64,000 nt of DNA from Iamia sp. SCSIO 61187 (GCF_019443745.1 NZ_CP050948.1:992001-1056000); one strand, 5' to 3'. Counted from the first letter of the stretch, positions 16,472 to 24,362 are shown. Translations and numbers: made by a program. The notes: a model not told the origin generated them from the sequence alone.

Positions 16472-16502
16472 CGAAGGCCCAGGTCAGCGACCTGGGCCTT
16501 CG
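16472..16502 (+). terminator. Hairpin terminator after the third att repeat
   Basis: Perfect 14-bp arms (16472-16485, 16489-16502) with a 3-nt loop. It also lies at the 3' end of the minus-strand integrase and could stop both strands. Confidence 0.75.
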
Positions 16503-16526
16503 TCGTGGTGTGGGTGTTCCCCCGGA

Positions 16527-17297
16527 TCAGGCGGTCTTCCTCCGGGGGTTCCCCCGGCCTTCCCCCATGCGGAGTTCAGGCGGGGGACCGGGCTTGGCGA
16601 GCCGCTCGGTCGCGGTGGCGGCGTCGGCTTGCATGCCGGGCAGCACGTGCTGGTAGGTCTGCATCGTGAAGGCGATGTTGGCGTGCCCGAGCCGCTCGCT
16701 CACGACCTTCACCGGGATCCCGTCCTTGATGAGCAAGCTTCCGTGCGTGTGCCGGAGGTCATGGAAGCGGATCGTGGGGATGCCGGCGTTGTGCACGACT
16801 CGCCGGAACGCCTCGTAGACGGCGTGGGGATGGACGGGGTTGCCGTCGCCGTCGGTGAACACCCATTGGTCGTGGTTGGTGATGCCGACGGCGGTGAACT
16901 CGGCGGCCTGAAACGCTCGCCACCCGGCGAGGATGGTGAGGGTGGTGTCGTCGAGGGCGATGGTCCGCCGAGCCGTCTTGGTCTTGCCGCGGGTCTGGTG
17001 GACTTCGTAGCCGACGGCGACCAGCCCGCGGTTGAGGTGCAGACGCTTCTTCTTGAAATCGATGTCGGGCCACTTCAGGCCGAGCACCTCGTTGCGGCGC
17101 ATCCCGGTCATGGCGGTCAGCCAGTAGAGCGGGAAGAGCCGGTGGCCGGCGGCGGTGCGCATGAGCTGGCGAACTTCGTCCTCGGTGAGCGGCGTGCCCT
17201 CCGTCTTCTGGAGCGATCGCTGCTTCACCCCGAGCCGCACCCTCGGCGACGGCCGATCGAGGCGCTCGGAAGCGTGTGCCCTGCTCTGTCGGGTCAC
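16527..17297 (-). pseudogene. Tyrosine integrase, 5'-truncated
   Basis: Catalytic domain of a tyrosine recombinase closely related to the one at 152-1291 (shared HDLRHTH, VKVVSERLGHAN, TYQH and LPGM segments). R (TGMRRNE), HxxR, H and Tyr are all kept. What is missing is the N-terminal arm-binding and core-binding region: residues before QKTEGTPLTEDE are unrelated. The gene therefore lacks about 120-150 codons and probably cannot integrate DNA. It abuts the att repeat at 16417-16462 in the same orientation as the first integrase does at position 1. Confidence 0.8.
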
Positions 17298-17310
17298 GAG
17301 CGGATCCAGG

Positions 17311-17340
17311 TTGTCCTGGCTGCGGGAATGGCCGTACAGT
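17311..17340 (+). promoter_or_regulatory. Promoter of the toxin-antitoxin pair
   Basis: TTGTCC (17311-17316), 18-bp spacer, TACAGT (17335-17340), then a GGAGGAGG site before the ATG at 17366. Confidence 0.55.
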
Positions 17341-17365
17341 GGCCGGACATCGGAGGAGGTGGGTC

Positions 17366-17647
17366 ATGGCAACCACTCGGACACGGAGTGAGCGGCTCGA
17401 GGTGCGCACGACCAAAGACGAGCGCACACTCATCGACCGCGCCGTGGCCGAGCAGGGCATCGATCTGACCGAGTTCGTCGTGTCGAACCTCACCATCGCC
17501 GCGCAGCGGGTGCTGGCAGACCGGACCGAGTTCGCTCTCGACGTCGAGGCCGCCGAGGCGTGGGATGCGGTGAACCGTCGTCGACCCCGGGAGCTGCCGG
17601 GTCTGCGTCGGCTGATGGAGCGTCCCTCGCCGTTCACCCCGGAGTGA
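17366..17647 (+). CDS. DUF1778 (TacA-type) antitoxin
   Basis: 93 residues. The N-terminal half is a ribbon-helix-helix DNA-binding domain (RSERLEVRTTKDERTLIDRAV, read in parts) and the C-terminal half a toxin-wrapping tail (WDAVNRRRPRELPGLRRLM). Matches DUF1778 antitoxins that bind and neutralise GNAT toxins and repress their own promoter. ATG chosen for the GGAGGAGG site 7 nt upstream. The stop overlaps the toxin start (GTGA), typical of these modules. Confidence 0.88.
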   Translation: MATTRTRSERLEVRTTKDERTLIDRAVAEQGIDLTEFVVSNLTIAAQRVLADRTEFALDVEAAEAWDAVNRRRPRELPGLRRLMERPSPFTPE

Positions 17648-18159
17648 CCGGCACGTACCGCCCGCCTGAGCTGCTCGACGCGAGCCACGACCTGGATGGG
17701 TTCGGGTGCCGGTCGGTGGAGCAGACCGAGTGGCTCCTTCGCCACGCCCGAGCATCGGTCGGCACGGGGACCACTCGGGTCCTCGTGGTCACGCCCGCAG
17801 ACTCCGATGTCGTCGTGGCCTACTACGCCTGGTGCATGGCCAGCGTCTCGCTCGCCGATGCACCACCGCGGATGCGCAAGGGGGCTGGCCGCTATCCGCA
17901 ACCCGTCGCACTCCTCGCTCGCCTCGGCGTCGATCTCCAGCATGAGGGACGGGGGCTCGGTGCCGGGCTGTTGAAGGACGTGATCGCCCGGACGCTCGCG
18001 CTCGGGGAGGAGATCGGCTGTCGAGGACTACTCGTCCACGCCGTGACCACCGAAGCCCGCGAGTTCTATCGACATCTCGTGCCCGAGTTCGAAGCGTCAC
18101 CCACCGACGAGCTGCACCTGTTCCTCCTGATGAAGGACATCCGGCGAACGCTGACGTGA
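17644..18159 (+). CDS. GNAT-family (TacT-type) acetyltransferase toxin
   Basis: 171 residues. Acetyl-CoA binding loop HEGRGLGAGLLKD near residue 105 and a C-terminal Tyr in EFYRHLVPEF, the arrangement of TacT toxins that acetylate the amino group of aminoacyl-tRNAs and stop translation. Preceded by its cognate DUF1778 antitoxin with a 4-bp overlap. Both genes look intact, so the pair could stabilise the mobile region. Target tRNA cannot be told from sequence. Confidence 0.85.
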   Translation: MTGTYRPPELLDASHDLDGFGCRSVEQTEWLLRHARASVGTGTTRVLVVTPADSDVVVAYYAWCMASVSLADAPPRMRKGAGRYPQPVALLARLGVDLQHEGRGLGAGLLKDVIARTLALGEEIGCRGLLVHAVTTEAREFYRHLVPEFEASPTDELHLFLLMKDIRRTLT

Positions 18160-18160
18160 G

Positions 18161-18337
18161 GGACTGTCAGATTTTCTGTGTATCCGGGCGTGATCGTCAT
18201 CTGTGGTTGGTGTTCTCGAGCCGGTCGCCGTAGGGGACGCTGAGAGCGTTCAGGATGATCTTCCAGCCGTTGATCTTGCCGGTGAGGTCGTCACCTCGGG
18301 GCCGTCTCTGCATGGCCACGAGGTAGAGGACCTCGAG
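18161..18337 (-). mobile_element. Remnant of a second IS256-family element (transposase C-terminus plus terminal repeat)
   Basis: On the minus strand 18337-18197 encodes LEVLYLVAMQRRPRGDDL then TGKINGWKIILNALSVPYGD, the C-terminal end of an IS256-type transposase, followed after the stop by the terminal sequence ACAGAAAATCTGACAGTCC (18179-18161), which resembles IS256-family ends. Nothing else of the element remains. It adjoins the broken 5' end of the VIT1 pseudogene. Confidence 0.6.
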
Positions 18338-18351
18338 GCCAGCCTGTCGAT

Positions 18352-18990
18352 CAGTTTGGACCCGGTGTCGAGGCACTCACCGCCGGGTTGGTCATCGGCG
18401 TCGCGGCCGCGACGACCGACACGTCGCAGATCGCAACGGCCGGAATCGCCGGATTGGTGGCCGGTGCGGTGTCGATGGCGCTCGGGGAATATGTCTCGGT
18501 CAGGACGCAGCGAGACAGCGAGCGGGCCCTGATCGCCAAGGAACGCAGCGAGCTCGCAGAGTTCCCCGATGCTGAGTACTCCGAGCTGATCGGGCTGCTG
18601 CGCCAACGTGGTCTCAGCGTCGAGTCGTCCGCCATCATCGCGGCAGAGCTGACACAGCGCGACGTGCTGCGTGCCCACCTCGACGTCGAGTTGGGGATCG
18701 ATGCCGAGGAGCTCGCCAACCCGTGGACCGCAGCAGGTTCATCTGGAGCGCTTTCTGCATCGGGGCGATCCTCCCATTGCTGGCGATCCTGCTGCCGCCG
18801 GCGTCGATGAGGATCCCCGTTGCCTTCGTCGCGGTGCTGCTGGCTCATTTCGCGACCGGCGTTCTCAGCGCGAAGCTCGGTGGATCCCCGTGGGGCGCTG
18901 CGGCGGTGCGGCTCGTGGCGGGCGGGGCTCTGGCCATGGTCGTCACCGTCGGGATAGGGGGCGCTGCGGGGCACCGCCGTGGCGTGAGGT
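18352..18990 (+). pseudogene. VIT1/CCC1 family Fe/Mn transporter, 5'-truncated and frameshifted
   Basis: Frame 1 (about 18364-18730) reads EALTAGLVIGVAAATTDTSQ, TAGIAGLVAGAVSMALGEY and VSVRTQRDSERALIAKE, the N-terminal membrane region and metal-binding loop of VIT1/CCC1 vacuolar iron transporter homologues. After EELANPW the family continues in another frame (FIWSAFCIGAILPLLAILL, HFATGVLSAKLGG, VRLVAGGALAMVVTVGIGG) to about 18975. The first ~20 codons are replaced by IS256 remnant. Broken and probably dead. Confidence 0.75.
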
Positions 18991-19019
18991 CGGTCGCGTC
19001 GTCGGCTTGGTCCCGCTCC

Positions 19020-19190
19020 AAGACTCGTGCAGGGGTTGGCGGGGATCAGCCCGTCCTCGACGGCGGTGGTGAGGATGGAGCGCAGCAACCGGTAGCACTT
19101 GGCGGCGGTGCTGGCGCCCGGACCGTCGGGTCCGCGTGAGCTGTTACCAACGACATTGAACGCATTGCGTCCGCGCTCGGCGCGCCACAA
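19020..19190 (-). pseudogene. Fragment of a tyrosine integrase (core-binding domain)
   Basis: The minus strand encodes GASTAAKCYRLLRSILTTAV followed by EDGLIPANPCTSLGAG, a typical SAM-like core-binding helix pair of actinobacterial phage integrases. No catalytic domain follows. It is a third integrase trace and could be the displaced N-terminal part of an element whose remainder has been lost. Confidence 0.6.
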
Positions 19191-19204
19191 GAGATCCTCC
19201 CCGT

Positions 19205-19818
19205 TTGAGAGAATCGGTTGTCGCCAGTTGGAGGTCCGTCGTGGAGATCGCAGATCTGCCCCGTCCTGCTTGTTTCGTCCTCGGCGGTGGCGGCAGCTTG
19301 GGCGCCATCCAGGTCGGGATGCTCCAGGCGCTCAGCGAGCACGAGGTGTCGCCCGACATGGTGGCCGGCACGTCGGTCGGCTCGTTGAACGGGGCGGTCG
19401 TTGCACTCGACCCCCGCAGCGCAGCGAACCGGCTGTCCCACGTATGGGCGCGGGTCACGCGGGAGATGGTGTTCCCGGGCGGCCTGCTCGCGCAGGCGCA
19501 CACGCTCCGGCACTCCAAGATCCACCTGTTCCCGAACACCGGGCTGGCGACCGTCATCGCGGACTTCTTGGGGGAGGCCGTCGACTTCGCTGATCTCGCG
19601 CTGCCCTCGCAGCGGTGACCATGGACGTCGCGACGGCCCGCCCTCACGTGGTGCGGGCGGGACCGCTCCTGCCTGCGCTTCTCGCGAGCGCCGCCACCAC
19701 CACCGACGGGTGCACGGTCACCTGGGTGACGGACCTGCTCCCCGACGAGGCCGCGCCGGGGGTGGCCGAGCTCATGGCCGCGGGCGCCGCTGCGATGACG
19801 TCGACCCTGGAACGCTGA
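19205..19818 (+). pseudogene. Patatin-like phospholipase, frameshifted and internally deleted
   Basis: The first frame (19205-19618) has the oxyanion motif GGGGSLGAIQ and nucleophile elbow GTSVGS, as in patatin/RssA-type phospholipases, then stops after LALPSQR. The family continues one frame over as DVATARPHVVRAGPLLPALLASAA, but the expected Asp-containing GG motif region is missing and the protein resumes at its C-terminal tail (DEAAPGVAELMAAGAAAM). Without the catalytic Asp it is unlikely to work. Confidence 0.7.
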
Positions 19819-19968
19819 CCGGAGCCGTCAGGGCGCGAGGCGCTTCGCCAGGTGGTCGGTCGTTGCCAAGGTGCGGTCTCCTTCGCGTCGGGCAGCCGGG
19901 TCGCTGCTCCGACCCAGGGGAGGAGCGGCGGCCGTGTCCTCGACGTCCGGGCCCACCACCTCGTCGGA

Positions 19969-20798
19969 TCAGCGCCCGGCCAGTTCGGCGACGACCGGTG
20001 CGAGCGCGTCGGCGACGTCGGCACCGAAGACGAAGGTGGAGAAGCCGATCTCCTCCCGTCGCCGGTGGATCTCCTCGGCGGCCGCCGACGGGTCATCGGG
20101 CAGGATCGCCAGCGAGTCGGCGGCGCGCAGGGCGCGGGGTCGGTGTCCGGCGGCGCCATGAACGGCGCGACGGCATCGCCGATCACCGGCACGTGGAGCA
20201 CCATCTCGAGGTCCCTGCGGGCGCGGAAGTCGCGTGCCAGCCGGGCCACGTCGGCCCGGGCCTCGCCCGGCACGAGGGCGAAGGTCACCGCGTCGGCCAG
20301 CTCGGCCGCCAGCGCCTGGGCCCTCGGGCCCCGGACGGCCATCACCACCGGGGTGTGGAGGTCGGACCCGTCGAGCTCGCGCAGCGCCGCCACCGTCTCC
20401 CGCACGTGGGCCAGCCGGTCGCTCGGGGCGACCACCGGCAGCCCCAGCAGACGGAGCTCCTCCTCGATCCCGGGGCGGCCCGTGCCGATGCCCATCTCGA
20501 AGCGACCGTCGGTGAGCACCGAGAGCGAGTGCGCCTCCCACGCCGTGATCCACGCCGGGCGCAGGGGGGAGGCGTACACCCAGGTGCCCACCCGCAGGTC
20601 GGCGAGGGTGGCGGCGACGGCCAGGGTGGGTCCGGGGGCGGGCTGCCAGCGGGGGACGTCGGGCACCAGGAGGGTCGAGTAGCCGCTGTCGGCGATGCCG
20701 CGCACCCGGTCTCGCCATGTCGACAGGTCGGTGGTGATCGGCGCGACCACACCGAACCGGAACGGCCTGGTCGCAGTGGCTGGCCTCGCATCGGTCAT
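19969..20798 (-). pseudogene. LLM-class flavin/F420-dependent oxidoreductase with one frameshift
   Basis: Luciferase-like monooxygenase fold: FGVVAPITTDLSTWRDR, LLVPDVPRWQPAPGPTLAVA, the conserved GRFEMGIGTGRPGIEEE and AVRGPRAQALAAELADAV segments lie in one frame; after FMAPPDTDP the family continues in another frame as LRAADSLAILPDDPSAAAEE to a stop at 19969. Adding one C in the run near 20134 restores a ~276-residue protein, so this may be a sequencing error or a recent mutation. In actinomycetes this family often uses F420. ATG at 20798 follows a GGGAGAGGG site. Confidence 0.75.
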
Positions 20799-20963
20799 GG
20801 CTCGGCCCTCTCCCGTCGGCACGGTCGTCGGACCGGCATCCTGCACCGACGACGAACAGCCGGCGAGGGTCACGACACCGTGATCCCGCCACCCATCGCC
20901 AGGGACGGATCGGCGGTGCCCGGTCGGAGGGTGCGCCCTCCGCCGACCCGCCGGGCGAGGGTG

Positions 20964-21338
20964 TCAGGCCGAGCGCGGGGCCTGCTGCTCGTCGAGCTGG
21001 CGGCGCACCTCGTCCATGTCGAGGTCCCGCACGGCGGCGATGACCTGCTCGAGCGCCGCCGCCGGCAGGGCGCCGGGCTGGGAGAACACCAGCACGCCGT
21101 CCCGGAACGCCATCAGCGTCGGGATGGACATGATCTGGGCGGCGCTCGCCAGGTGCTGCTCGCCTTCGGTGTCGACCTTGGCGAAGACGATGTCGGGGTG
21201 CTTCTCGCTCGCCGCGTCGAAGACGGGGGCGAACGTGCGGCACGGGCCGCACCACGACGCCCACCAGTCGACGAGGGTGATGCCCTCGCCGCTCACGACG
21301 GCTTCGAACGTCTCGTCGGTCAGGTTCACGGTGGCCAT
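20964..21338 (-). CDS. trxA: Thioredoxin
   Basis: 124 residues with the active site WCGPC (about 29-33) in a standard thioredoxin fold (VNLTDETFEAVV, IVFAKVDTEGE, IMSIPTLMAFRDG with the cis-Pro). The C-terminal tail (DLDMDEVRRQLDEQQAPRSA) is longer than in E. coli. Reduces protein disulfides in the cytosol. ATG at 21338 preceded by AGAGGA. A CsoR-type inverted repeat lies 28-43 bp upstream, so expression is probably controlled by a copper- or sulfide-responsive repressor. Confidence 0.95.
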   Translation of the reverse strand: MATVNLTDETFEAVVSGEGITLVDWWASWCGPCRTFAPVFDAASEKHPDIVFAKVDTEGEQHLASAAQIMSIPTLMAFRDGVLVFSQPGALPAAALEQVIAAVRDLDMDEVRRQLDEQQAPRSA

Positions 21339-21365
21339 GGGTCTGATCCTCTTCTCCTGCGGTGG

Positions 21366-21381
21366 ATACCCTGGGGGGTAT
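21366..21381. promoter_or_regulatory. CsoR/RcnR-family-like operator
   Basis: ATACCC-TGGG-GGGTAT, a perfect 6-4-6 inverted repeat with G/C-rich centre, the form bound by CsoR/CstR/RcnR repressors. It overlaps the likely promoter of trxA on the minus strand and lies upstream of the DUF899 gene on the plus strand. No csoR gene is in the window. Confidence 0.6.
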
Positions 21382-21557
21382 AACGCCGAGCGCGGCTCGG
21401 GCATTCCGCCCCGCGGGGTGTGCCGGCCCGACACCGGCTTTGTGCGCCCCGGCGGGCTGGCCGGGGCGGCCGGTCGGTCGCCCTCCCTGGGGCCTGGCGA
21501 TGACTCCTGGCGCCCGCATCGGTCTGCACCCGTCGGACATCCGATCCGGGAGGAACC

Positions 21558-22262
21558 GTGACCGAGAAGACCACCCCCGCCCTGCCCCCCGTCGTCGACC
21601 GAGAGACGTGGCAGGCCGCCCTCGACGACCTCCGCGTGCGGGAGAAGGCCGCCACCCGCGAGCTCGACGCCATCGCCGCCCAGCGTCGCCGCCTGCCGAT
21701 GGTCGAGCTCCCCGACTACACCCTGATCGGCCCCGACGGGCCGATCCGCCTGGTCGACGTCTTCGCCGGGCGCTCGCAGCTCATCGTCTACAACCACATG
21801 TGGTTCGACGACGAGGAGTGGCAGTGCGGCGGCTGCACCGGCTTCACGTCGCAGTTCGTCCGCCTGGGCGTCCTCGACGGCTACGACGCCCGCTTCGTGA
21901 TCGTCACCAACGGCCCCATCGACGAGGCCCTGGCGTACCGGGCGAAGGTCGGCAACACGATGGAGTGGTACTCGTCGTCGGAGAGCTCGTTCGGGGCCGA
22001 CGTCGGGGCGCCGCCCGGCGGCGGGTTCGCCGTCAACGTGTTCCTCCGCGACGGCGACACCGTGTACCGCACCTGGCACACCGACGGCCGCGGCACCGAG
22101 CAGCTCAGCTACACCTTCGCCCTGGTCGACATCTTGCCGTGGGGTCGCCAGGAGGAGTGGCAGGACTCGCCCGAGGGCTGGCCGCAGTCGCCCACCTACT
22201 CGAAGTGGCTCGACTCGCCCGACGTCGCCCGGCTGTACGGCCCGACCGGGGTCGCCTCCTGA
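21558..22262 (+). CDS. DUF899 family thioredoxin-like protein
   Basis: 234 residues. Characteristic features: RLPMVELPDYTLIGPDGP, YNHMWFDDEEWQCGGCTGFT with CxxC, and the C-terminal LSYTFALVDILPWGRQEEW. Members adopt a thioredoxin-like fold and are assumed to be redox or dithiol proteins; function is not established. GTG start with GGGAGGA upstream. Divergent from trxA across a region with the CsoR-like operator, suggesting co-regulation. Confidence 0.9.
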   Translation: MTEKTTPALPPVVDRETWQAALDDLRVREKAATRELDAIAAQRRRLPMVELPDYTLIGPDGPIRLVDVFAGRSQLIVYNHMWFDDEEWQCGGCTGFTSQFVRLGVLDGYDARFVIVTNGPIDEALAYRAKVGNTMEWYSSSESSFGADVGAPPGGGFAVNVFLRDGDTVYRTWHTDGRGTEQLSYTFALVDILPWGRQEEWQDSPEGWPQSPTYSKWLDSPDVARLYGPTGVAS

Positions 22263-22286
22263 GGCCGGCCCGGGCGGCGGGCTCGG

Positions 22287-22292
22287 TACGGT
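22287..22292 (+). promoter_or_regulatory. -10 box of a probable leaderless transcript
   Basis: TACGGT ends 6 nt before the GTG start at 22299; no ribosome binding site is visible. Confidence 0.4.
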
Positions 22293-22298
22293 CACGGG

Positions 22299-22904
22299 GT
22301 GAGCGACAACGGCTGGCTGCGGATGATCGAGCAGAACCCGGGCCACTCGGCGTGGTACATCGAGCGGTTCCGGACGATGGCGGCCGAGGGCCAGGACCTC
22401 GACGGTGAGGCCCGGCTGGTCGACGCCATGGTGCCGCGCCGGGCGCGGATCCTCGACGCCGGCTGCGGACCGGGCCGGGTCGGCGGTCGCCTCGCCGCCC
22501 TCGGGCACGACGTGGTCGGCGTCGACCTCGACCCGGAGCTGATCGCCGCCGCCGAGGCCGACCATCCCGGGGTGGTGTGGCTCACCCGCGACCTGGCCGT
22601 GCTCGACCTCGTCGCCGAGGGCATGCCGGAGCCGTTCGATGTGGTCGTGTCGGCCGGCAACGTCATGACGTTCCTCGACCCGGCGACGCGCGTCGACGTC
22701 CTCCGCCGGCTGGCGGCCCACCTCGCCCCGGACGGCCGGCTGGTGGTCGGCTTCGGTGTCGGGCGGGGCTACGAGCCCGACGCGTTCCGCGCCGACGCCG
22801 CCTCGGTCGGGCTCGGCGAGGAGCTCCTCCTCTCGACCTGGGACCTGCGCCCCTTCGACCCGGCGTCGTCGACGTTCCTCGTGGCGGTCCTCGTCTCGCC
22901 CTGA
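22299..22904 (+). CDS. Class I SAM-dependent methyltransferase
   Basis: 201 residues with a Rossmann-type motif I ILDAGCGPGRVGGRLAALG (about 49-67), acidic residue of motif II (VVGVDLDPELI) and a motif IV region (FDVVVSAGNVMTFLDPA). Small-molecule methyltransferase; substrate unknown. GTG start with a TACGGT box 6 nt upstream suggests a leaderless mRNA. Stands alone between DUF899 and the convergent tetR gene. Confidence 0.88.
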   Translation: MSDNGWLRMIEQNPGHSAWYIERFRTMAAEGQDLDGEARLVDAMVPRRARILDAGCGPGRVGGRLAALGHDVVGVDLDPELIAAAEADHPGVVWLTRDLAVLDLVAEGMPEPFDVVVSAGNVMTFLDPATRVDVLRRLAAHLAPDGRLVVGFGVGRGYEPDAFRADAASVGLGEELLLSTWDLRPFDPASSTFLVAVLVSP

Positions 22905-22965
22905 GGGGCTCCGGGCGGGGCCGGACCGTCGCGGGGTGCGGGGCCCTCGGTGGTCGTCGCTCCGG

Positions 22966-23613
22966 TCAGGGCGGGGCGAGGAGCTGGTCGGCGAGGGTCT
23001 CTCGGAGCCAGCGCTCGTAGCGCTCGGGCGCCCAGCCCCGGTCGATCACGAGCAGCCGGTACATCTCTGGCGACAGCAGGGCGTGGACGAGGTCCGCGGC
23101 CTCTCCGGCGCGCCGGTCGGGTCGCAGCGCCCCGCGGCGGCCGAGCGCCCGCACGATCACCCGCTGTCCCTCCTGCCGCTGCCGGGTCAGGTCGGCGAGG
23201 AGGGCGGCGGCATCGGGGTCCGTCCCCGCCGCGCTCACGAGGACGCGGTAGAGCGGGGCGACCCGGGTGTTGATCTGCACCGTCAGGCCGACGAAGCCCG
23301 CCAGCTGCTCCCCGGGATCGTCGGCCTCGGTGAGGGCTCGGACCCTCGGTCGGGCGGCCACCGCGACGTCCTCGTCGTCGCCCCCGATGGAGACGTCGAG
23401 CAGGGCGCGCAGGATCCCGACCTTCGACGAGAACAGCCGGTACACGGTGGCGGCCGGGACGTCTGCGAGCGTGCTGATGGCGTCGACGGTCGTGGCCCCG
23501 TACCCCCGTTCGAGGAAGAGCTGCCGCGCCGCCTCGACGACGGCGGCGCGAGCCAGGCGCGTCCGCGCCTGTGGCCGCCGGGGCGGTGGCGGGGCGTCTC
23601 CTCGGGTCGGCAC
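22966..23613 (-). CDS. TetR family transcriptional repressor
   Basis: 215 residues. The N-terminal HTH is clear (ARQLFLERGYGATTVDAIST, then ATVYRLFSSKVGILRALLD). The C-terminal ligand domain has no obvious signature. A perfect 12-3-12 inverted repeat sits 21 bp upstream of its start, between it and the divergent DUF1059-like gene, so it likely represses both itself and that gene. GTG start. Confidence 0.92.
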   Translation of the reverse strand: MPTRGDAPPPPRRPQARTRLARAAVVEAARQLFLERGYGATTVDAISTLADVPAATVYRLFSSKVGILRALLDVSIGGDDEDVAVAARPRVRALTEADDPGEQLAGFVGLTVQINTRVAPLYRVLVSAAGTDPDAAALLADLTRQRQEGQRVIVRALGRRGALRPDRRAGEAADLVHALLSPEMYRLLVIDRGWAPERYERWLRETLADQLLAPP

Positions 23614-23633
23614 GAGAATGAGACTAGCGCTCT

Positions 23634-23660
23634 CGAAGTGAGAGTTGTACTCTCACTTCG
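23634..23660. promoter_or_regulatory. TetR operator, perfect 12-bp inverted repeat
   Basis: CGAAGTGAGAGT-tgt-ACTCTCACTTCG. Placed between the divergent starts at 23613 and 23701. Confidence 0.8.
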
Positions 23661-23700
23661 GATCGGTCCGCAGAGAGCGGACGAGGATGGAGGAAGACCC

Positions 23701-23949
23701 ATGAAGACCATGACGTGCCGGCAGCTCGGCGGGGCGTGCGACCTCGCCCACGGGGGCGACGACGCCAACGAGGTCATCAAGGCGCAGGACCGCCACCTCC
23801 GTGAGGTCGTGGCCGACGGCGACACGGCCCACGAGCCGGCCCTGCGGGACATGAAGGGACGGTGGCGGCGGCCGGTCTCGGGCCTGAAGTGGTACCGGCA
23901 GGTCCAGCGGGACTTCGCCGCCCTCCCCGGCAACGTGGGGGCCCACTGA
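23701..23949 (+). CDS. DUF1059-like small protein
   Basis: 82 residues starting MKTMTCRQLGGACDLAHGG, with CRxxGGxCD as a possible metal site and a conserved-looking acidic helix (DDANEVIKAQDRHLREVV), ending RRPVSGLKWYRQVQRDFAAL. Resembles DUF1059 small metal-binding-type proteins, though the C-terminal half is different. ATG after GAGGAAG. Its stop and the next start overlap (TGATG), forming a two-gene operon under the TetR operator. Confidence 0.72.
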   Translation: MKTMTCRQLGGACDLAHGGDDANEVIKAQDRHLREVVADGDTAHEPALRDMKGRWRRPVSGLKWYRQVQRDFAALPGNVGAH

Positions 23950-24362
23950 TGGCGGCACCCGGAGACGACGGCCGCACCGCAGGGGAGCGCATCGCCCGGA
24001 TCATCGCCGACCTCGACGACTGGCGGGGTGCGACCCTGGCCGAGGTCCGAGCCCTCGTCGCCGAGGCCGTCCCCGACGTCGTCGAGGAGATCAAGTGGGT
24101 GAAGCCGTCGAACCCGGCGGGCGTGCCCACGTGGTCGCACCACGGGATCATCTGCACCGGCGAGGTCTACAAGGCCCGGGTGAAGGTCACCTTCATGGAC
24201 GGTGCCGCCCTCGATGACCCGGGCGGGCTGTTCAACGCCAGCCTCGGCGGGGGCACCCGGCGCGCCATCGACGTCCACGAGGGGGACGCCATCGATGCCG
24301 GCGCCTTCAAGGCGCTCGTGTGGGCCGCAGCGGGGCTCGGCGAGGCCGAGCAGCGGGGCTAG
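23949..24362 (+). CDS. DUF1801 domain protein
   Basis: 137 residues. DUF1801 pattern: IADLDDWRGATLAEVRALV, VEEIKWVKPSNPAGVPTWSH, and an ending with GDAIDAGAFKALVWAA. Small alpha/beta proteins of unknown function, often next to ArsR/TetR and SRPBCC genes. Coupled to the DUF1059-like gene by a 1-bp overlap. Distantly related to the protein at 27386-27814. Confidence 0.85.
   Translation: MAAPGDDGRTAGERIARIIADLDDWRGATLAEVRALVAEAVPDVVEEIKWVKPSNPAGVPTWSHHGIICTGEVYKARVKVTFMDGAALDDPGGLFNASLGGGTRRAIDVHEGDAIDAGAFKALVWAAAGLGEAEQRG

Noticed and set aside
20799-20873. Lipobox-like extension (TLAGCSSS) upstream of the LLM gene
   Set aside because: No hydrophobic signal core before it, LLM enzymes are cytosolic, and a good ribosome binding site precedes the ATG at 20798.
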